Below are positions 61,251 to 64,000 of a DNA stretch of 64,000 bases, in pieces; position 1 is the first letter of the stretch, and every line of letters starts with the position of its first letter. Source of the DNA: Sphingomonas sp. FARSPH. GTDB lineage: Bacteria; Pseudomonadota; Alphaproteobacteria; Sphingomonadales; Sphingomonadaceae. The notes beneath the pieces are model-generated. The model did not search any database. It worked only from the letters and a program-made list of their open reading frames with translations, and was not told the origin of the DNA. A program made the translations under genes and the position numbers. The stretch is from positions 186,001 to 250,000 of the forward strand of contig NZ_CP029986.1 in NCBI RefSeq assembly GCF_003355005.1. The letters run 5' to 3'.

Positions 61251-64000
61251 GCCCCTGTACATTGTTCGGACACAGATTCACGGTAGCGGTTTGACGAGCA
61301 GCGGCATGAGGCCGTTAGCGTCGAGATCGAGGCGATCGGACCAGACATAATCGCCAGTGAGATTGATGCGGTCCCATCCAAGCGGCGAAAGCCGAGTCAG
61401 CATAGTGGGATCGATCGGCGTGCCGCGACGGCGCATTTCTTCAATCGCGCTGCCGAGATATCGGCAGTTGAACAGTATGATCGCAGCGGTGACGAGGTTG
61501 AGCGCAGCAGCCCGAGTTTGCTGGTTTTCCAAGCCACGATCACGAAAACGGCCGAGTCGGTGGAAAGCGACTGCCCGGGCCAGACTGTTGCGCGCCTCGC
61601 CCTTGTTCAATTCGGCGGTAACGGTGCGGCGCAGAGCCGGATCGTCGAACCAGCGCAGCGTGAACAGCGTGCGCTCAATCCGCCCGACCTCGCGCAGTGC
61701 CGCGGCAAGGCTGTTCTGCTGGCGGTAGGCGGACAGCTTCTTCAAGATCAAGGATGGCGTGACGGTGCGGTCACGCATCGCTCCGATGACACGTTCGATA
61801 TCCGGCCAGTGGTTGACGATCAGGTCCGGGTTGAGCCTGTGACCGAACAGCGATGCGAGCCTGCCATAACGCTTCGGGGGTTCGAAGGCGTAAAGGCGCC
61901 GATCTGACAAACGGGGAATGCGCGGCTCGAAATCGAGCCCGAGCAGATGCATCGTCGCGAACACGATATCGGAAACGCCGCCCCCATCGACGTGCAGCGC
62001 GGTTAGATCAGCGTTGCTATCGTGGCCGAGAATGCCGTCGAGCGCATGGATAGCTTCCCCTGCCGTACCGGCGATCACAGTCTGGTGAAGTGGCGCGTAC
62101 CGATCGGTGATGGTGGTGTAGATCTTGACCACCGGGTCGCGACCATAATGCGCATTGACCGCTCCGCCGGCTTCACCCGGGCCGCCTAGGTAAAAGGCCT
62201 GACCATCTGCCGACGCCCGGTGCCCCTGCCCGAACCATGCGGCGATCGGTTCGGCGTGGATGGCATCGGTCAGACAGGCGAGCGCTGCTCGAAAGGTTTC
62301 CTCGCGCATGTGCCATGTCTGCATGCGCAGCAGCGCCCGGCGTGACCCTGCGCCGCATACCTCGGCCATGCGCGACAACCCGAGATTGGTCGCCTCGGCA
62401 ATTAGGGTGGCGAGGAAGGCGCGCTCGTCAGCAGGCGGCAGCCCGGTTGAAACGTGACCGAAATGCCGGGTGAAGCCGGTCCAGTGTTCGACCTGGGACA
62501 GCACGTCGGTGATACGGGTAGCAGGCAGCATACCGTAACAGGCGAGCGTCAGGTGCCGCCCTTCATCTTGCCTGCCGTCATCATCCTTCTGCTCTTTGGG
62601 AAAGCGTAATCTCTCCCCGGCGAATAGGGCGGCATCACGCCCGTCCAGATTGCGGGCAACGCCGCGCAAGGCGCTGTCGAGTTGCTCAGCGCGCTGATCG
62701 AGCCATGCATGTGGGTCGCCGAGTGAGAACGGCGGTTGGACTGTTGCGCCTGGCGATGGCGCAAGCAGCACGTCCAATGACCGATGCATCCGCGACGTCG
62801 GCACCCAGATATCACCCGATGCCAGCGCATTGGCGAGCGCGCCGTAAGTCGCCATCTCCCAATGCGTCCGGTCGATCTTTCCTGCGACCACGACATGGCG
62901 TTGCCAGCGCCGCTCGACATGACCGAGCGGAACGTCGGCGGGAAGGGGTTTGCGCCAGTCGCCATCGAGATCCGACAGGACCATCATCGCATTGCGCAAT
63001 GTCGCGGTGCCGGCCCGGCCGTAGAAATCGAGCGCTTGCAGAAACTGTGGTCCTGCCCGCTTGAAGGTTCGGTACTCGGCTGCAACCTCACTCAGCACAT
63101 CATCCCTGTGAGGTGCGGCGGTACGACGGATGATCGCCGCATCCGCATCGAGCATTTCTAGAGGCATGATATCCCTGATGGCAGCGCCGATATCTTCACC
63201 AGCGCGTGCTGCTCGGCTGATCGTTTCCAGCACCATGGCGATGCGCATCAGCCGGTCGCGTCCCTCGCGTCCCGAAACCGCGACCCGCTGTTCCAGGCGT
63301 TTGCGCGCACGAAGGTGAGCGCGTCCCATCAAGGCGCCGAACATGGAGATCGCCGCGTCGGTAAGCGTGGCCTCCAACTCGCGCAGCGTGGCCAGCAGGA
63401 TGACCCGCCTGCGGGCAGATCGCATCTGTTGGAAAGCCTGGGCGGTATAGCGCACACCTTCGCGAGCGAATTGCGTCAGGCGTGGTTCGTGCCGGGGATC
63501 GATTGGAACACGGGAAATGCCGGTCCAGCGGATCAGTGCGATCTTCTCGAGGATTTCGGCGAGCGAGGCAGACGCGACGCGAGGCTCCGGTTCGCGCAGC
63601 CAGGAAAAGCGGCTTTGTCGGTCGTGCACCTTGTCGTCCACCAGCGTGTCGAGACGCTGACGCATCTCTGTATCGAGCGTGTCGTCGACCGCGTCGACCA
63701 GATCGGTTTCCGCCCGAAGCATCGCCTCGGCTGCCATACGCTCCACAACGCTGATACCGGGAATGACGACGCGCCGGGTGCGTAGTTCGCCCAGCAGTCG
63801 GTCTAGCAGAATGCACCCGTCAACGAAGGGCATGGCTTCGATCGCCAGCCACGCGGTCATCGAAGTGCGAACTGGCTGGCTCAGATCGGTAAAACCAAAC
63901 CGGGCTTTGATGGCGGCAAGCTGATCGTAGCGGGTCGGTGTACGCCGCGCGAAGTCGGCGATGACGCCCGCATCAACCCCAACCTGGTCGGCGATATGGT
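61251..64000 (-). mobile_element. Tn3-family transposon (partial, runs off window)
   Basis: The Tn3-type transposase fills the right edge. The inner end is placed near 61251 by spacing: the family terminal repeat has a CACG about 29 bases in, and TTCACGGTA is at 61277-61285. The outermost bases (GCCCCTGT) do not match the common GGGG start, so the boundary is tentative. Confidence 0.6.
61278..64000 (-). CDS. tnpA: Tn3-family transposase (partial at window edge)
   Basis: A DDE transposase of the Tn3 family, about 907 codons visible; the frame is open through 64000 (VGVDAGVIADFARRTP, GFTDLSQPVRTS precede the Met at 63860), so the N terminus lies outside. The C-terminal catalytic part has HVDGGGVSDIVFATMHLLG (Asp), RIPRLSDRRLYAF and the terminal Glu region FNCRYLGSAIEEMRRRG. 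Apparently intact within the window. No resolvase gene lies next to it here. Confidence 0.94.
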   Translation of the reverse strand, partial: HIADQVGVDAGVIADFARRTPTRYDQLAAIKARFGFTDLSQPVRTSMTAWLAIEAMPFVDGCILLDRLLGELRTRRVVIPGISVVERMAAEAMLRAETDLVDAVDDTLDTEMRQRLDTLVDDKVHDRQSRFSWLREPEPRVASASLAEILEKIALIRWTGISRVPIDPRHEPRLTQFAREGVRYTAQAFQQMRSARRRVILLATLRELEATLTDAAISMFGALMGRAHLRARKRLEQRVAVSGREGRDRLMRIAMVLETISRAARAGEDIGAAIRDIMPLEMLDADAAIIRRTAAPHRDDVLSEVAAEYRTFKRAGPQFLQALDFYGRAGTATLRNAMMVLSDLDGDWRKPLPADVPLGHVERRWQRHVVVAGKIDRTHWEMATYGALANALASGDIWVPTSRMHRSLDVLLAPSPGATVQPPFSLGDPHAWLDQRAEQLDSALRGVARNLDGRDAALFAGERLRFPKEQKDDDGRQDEGRHLTLACYGMLPATRITDVLSQVEHWTGFTRHFGHVSTGLPPADERAFLATLIAEATNLGLSRMAEVCGAGSRRALLRMQTWHMREETFRAALACLTDAIHAEPIAAWFGQGHRASADGQAFYLGGPGEAGGAVNAHYGRDPVVKIYTTITDRYAPLHQTVIAGTAGEAIHALDGILGHDSNADLTALHVDGGGVSDIVFATMHLLGLDFEPRIPRLSDRRLYAFEPPKRYGRLASLFGHRLNPDLIVNHWPDIERVIGAMRDRTVTPSLILKKLSAYRQQNSLAAALREVGRIERTLFTLRWFDDPALRRTVTAELNKGEARNSLARAVAFHRLGRFRDRGLENQQTRAAALNLVTAAIILFNCRYLGSAIEEMRRRGTPIDPTMLTRLSPLGWDRINLTGDYVWSDRLDLDANGLMPLLVKPLP

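Overview
The window looks like chromosomal (or large-replicon) DNA of a sphingomonad-type alphaproteobacterium. This rests on high GC, an alginate-export-type porin placed inside a nitrate assimilation cluster, a FecI/FecR/STN-TonB receptor set, a sphingomonad-style MlaA and frequent ATGA-coupled genes. It is an accessory-rich region: two inverted IS66 copies, one IS3, one IS256, a Tn3-family transposase at the right edge and two serine recombinases break it into modules.

Layout. 1-1976: IS66 copy running off the left edge. 2098-6521: PepSY protein, cytochrome b561, two-component pair, VIT/CCC1-like transporter and exported rubrerythrin; three promoter regions here share an 11-bp-period direct repeat (CCTGAC-N5-CCTGAC), which suggests one small regulon. 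6890-19532: nitrate assimilation (nasT, nasS, MFS transporter, porin, nirB, nirD, nasA, cobA) bracketed by two paralogous serine recombinases; two leader RNAs carry paired hexaloop hairpins plus a terminator, the expected target of the ANTAR protein NasT. 19761-23370: overlapping AbrB antitoxin, PIN toxin and PHP/SMC-like ATPase (TrlF type), a defence-like unit. 23493-27879: an 85-codon gene split by the second IS66, then an IS3. 27913-29201: PAP2 phosphatase and DedA protein. 29357-36901: tripartite RND pump with its own two-component system. 37024-40883: FecI/FecR/TonB receptor. 40855-41907: EEP nuclease/phosphatase gene with an in-frame amber. 42126-49196: deacetylase, glycosyltransferases, membrane protein and LptF/G permease, with one glycosyltransferase split by IS256. 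49312-57812: PepSY, two-component pair, second RND pump and a Pcm-like methyltransferase, all one strand. 57791-61246: glycosyltransferase remnant, MlaA, HU, STAS-like protein and two small ORFs. 61278-64000: Tn3-family transposase, cut by the window end.

How it works together. NasS/NasT should sense nitrate and release antitermination at two leaders, so the transporter/porin unit and the nirBD-nasA-cobA unit are switched on together; CobA makes the sirohaem precursor for NirB. The two RND modules each sit with an OmpR-family regulator and kinase that resemble each other, so they look like paralogous envelope-stress or efflux modules. The surface-glycan cluster and MlaA concern envelope lipids and glycans, and at least one glycan gene is broken here. 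No rRNA, tRNA or CRISPR array was seen.
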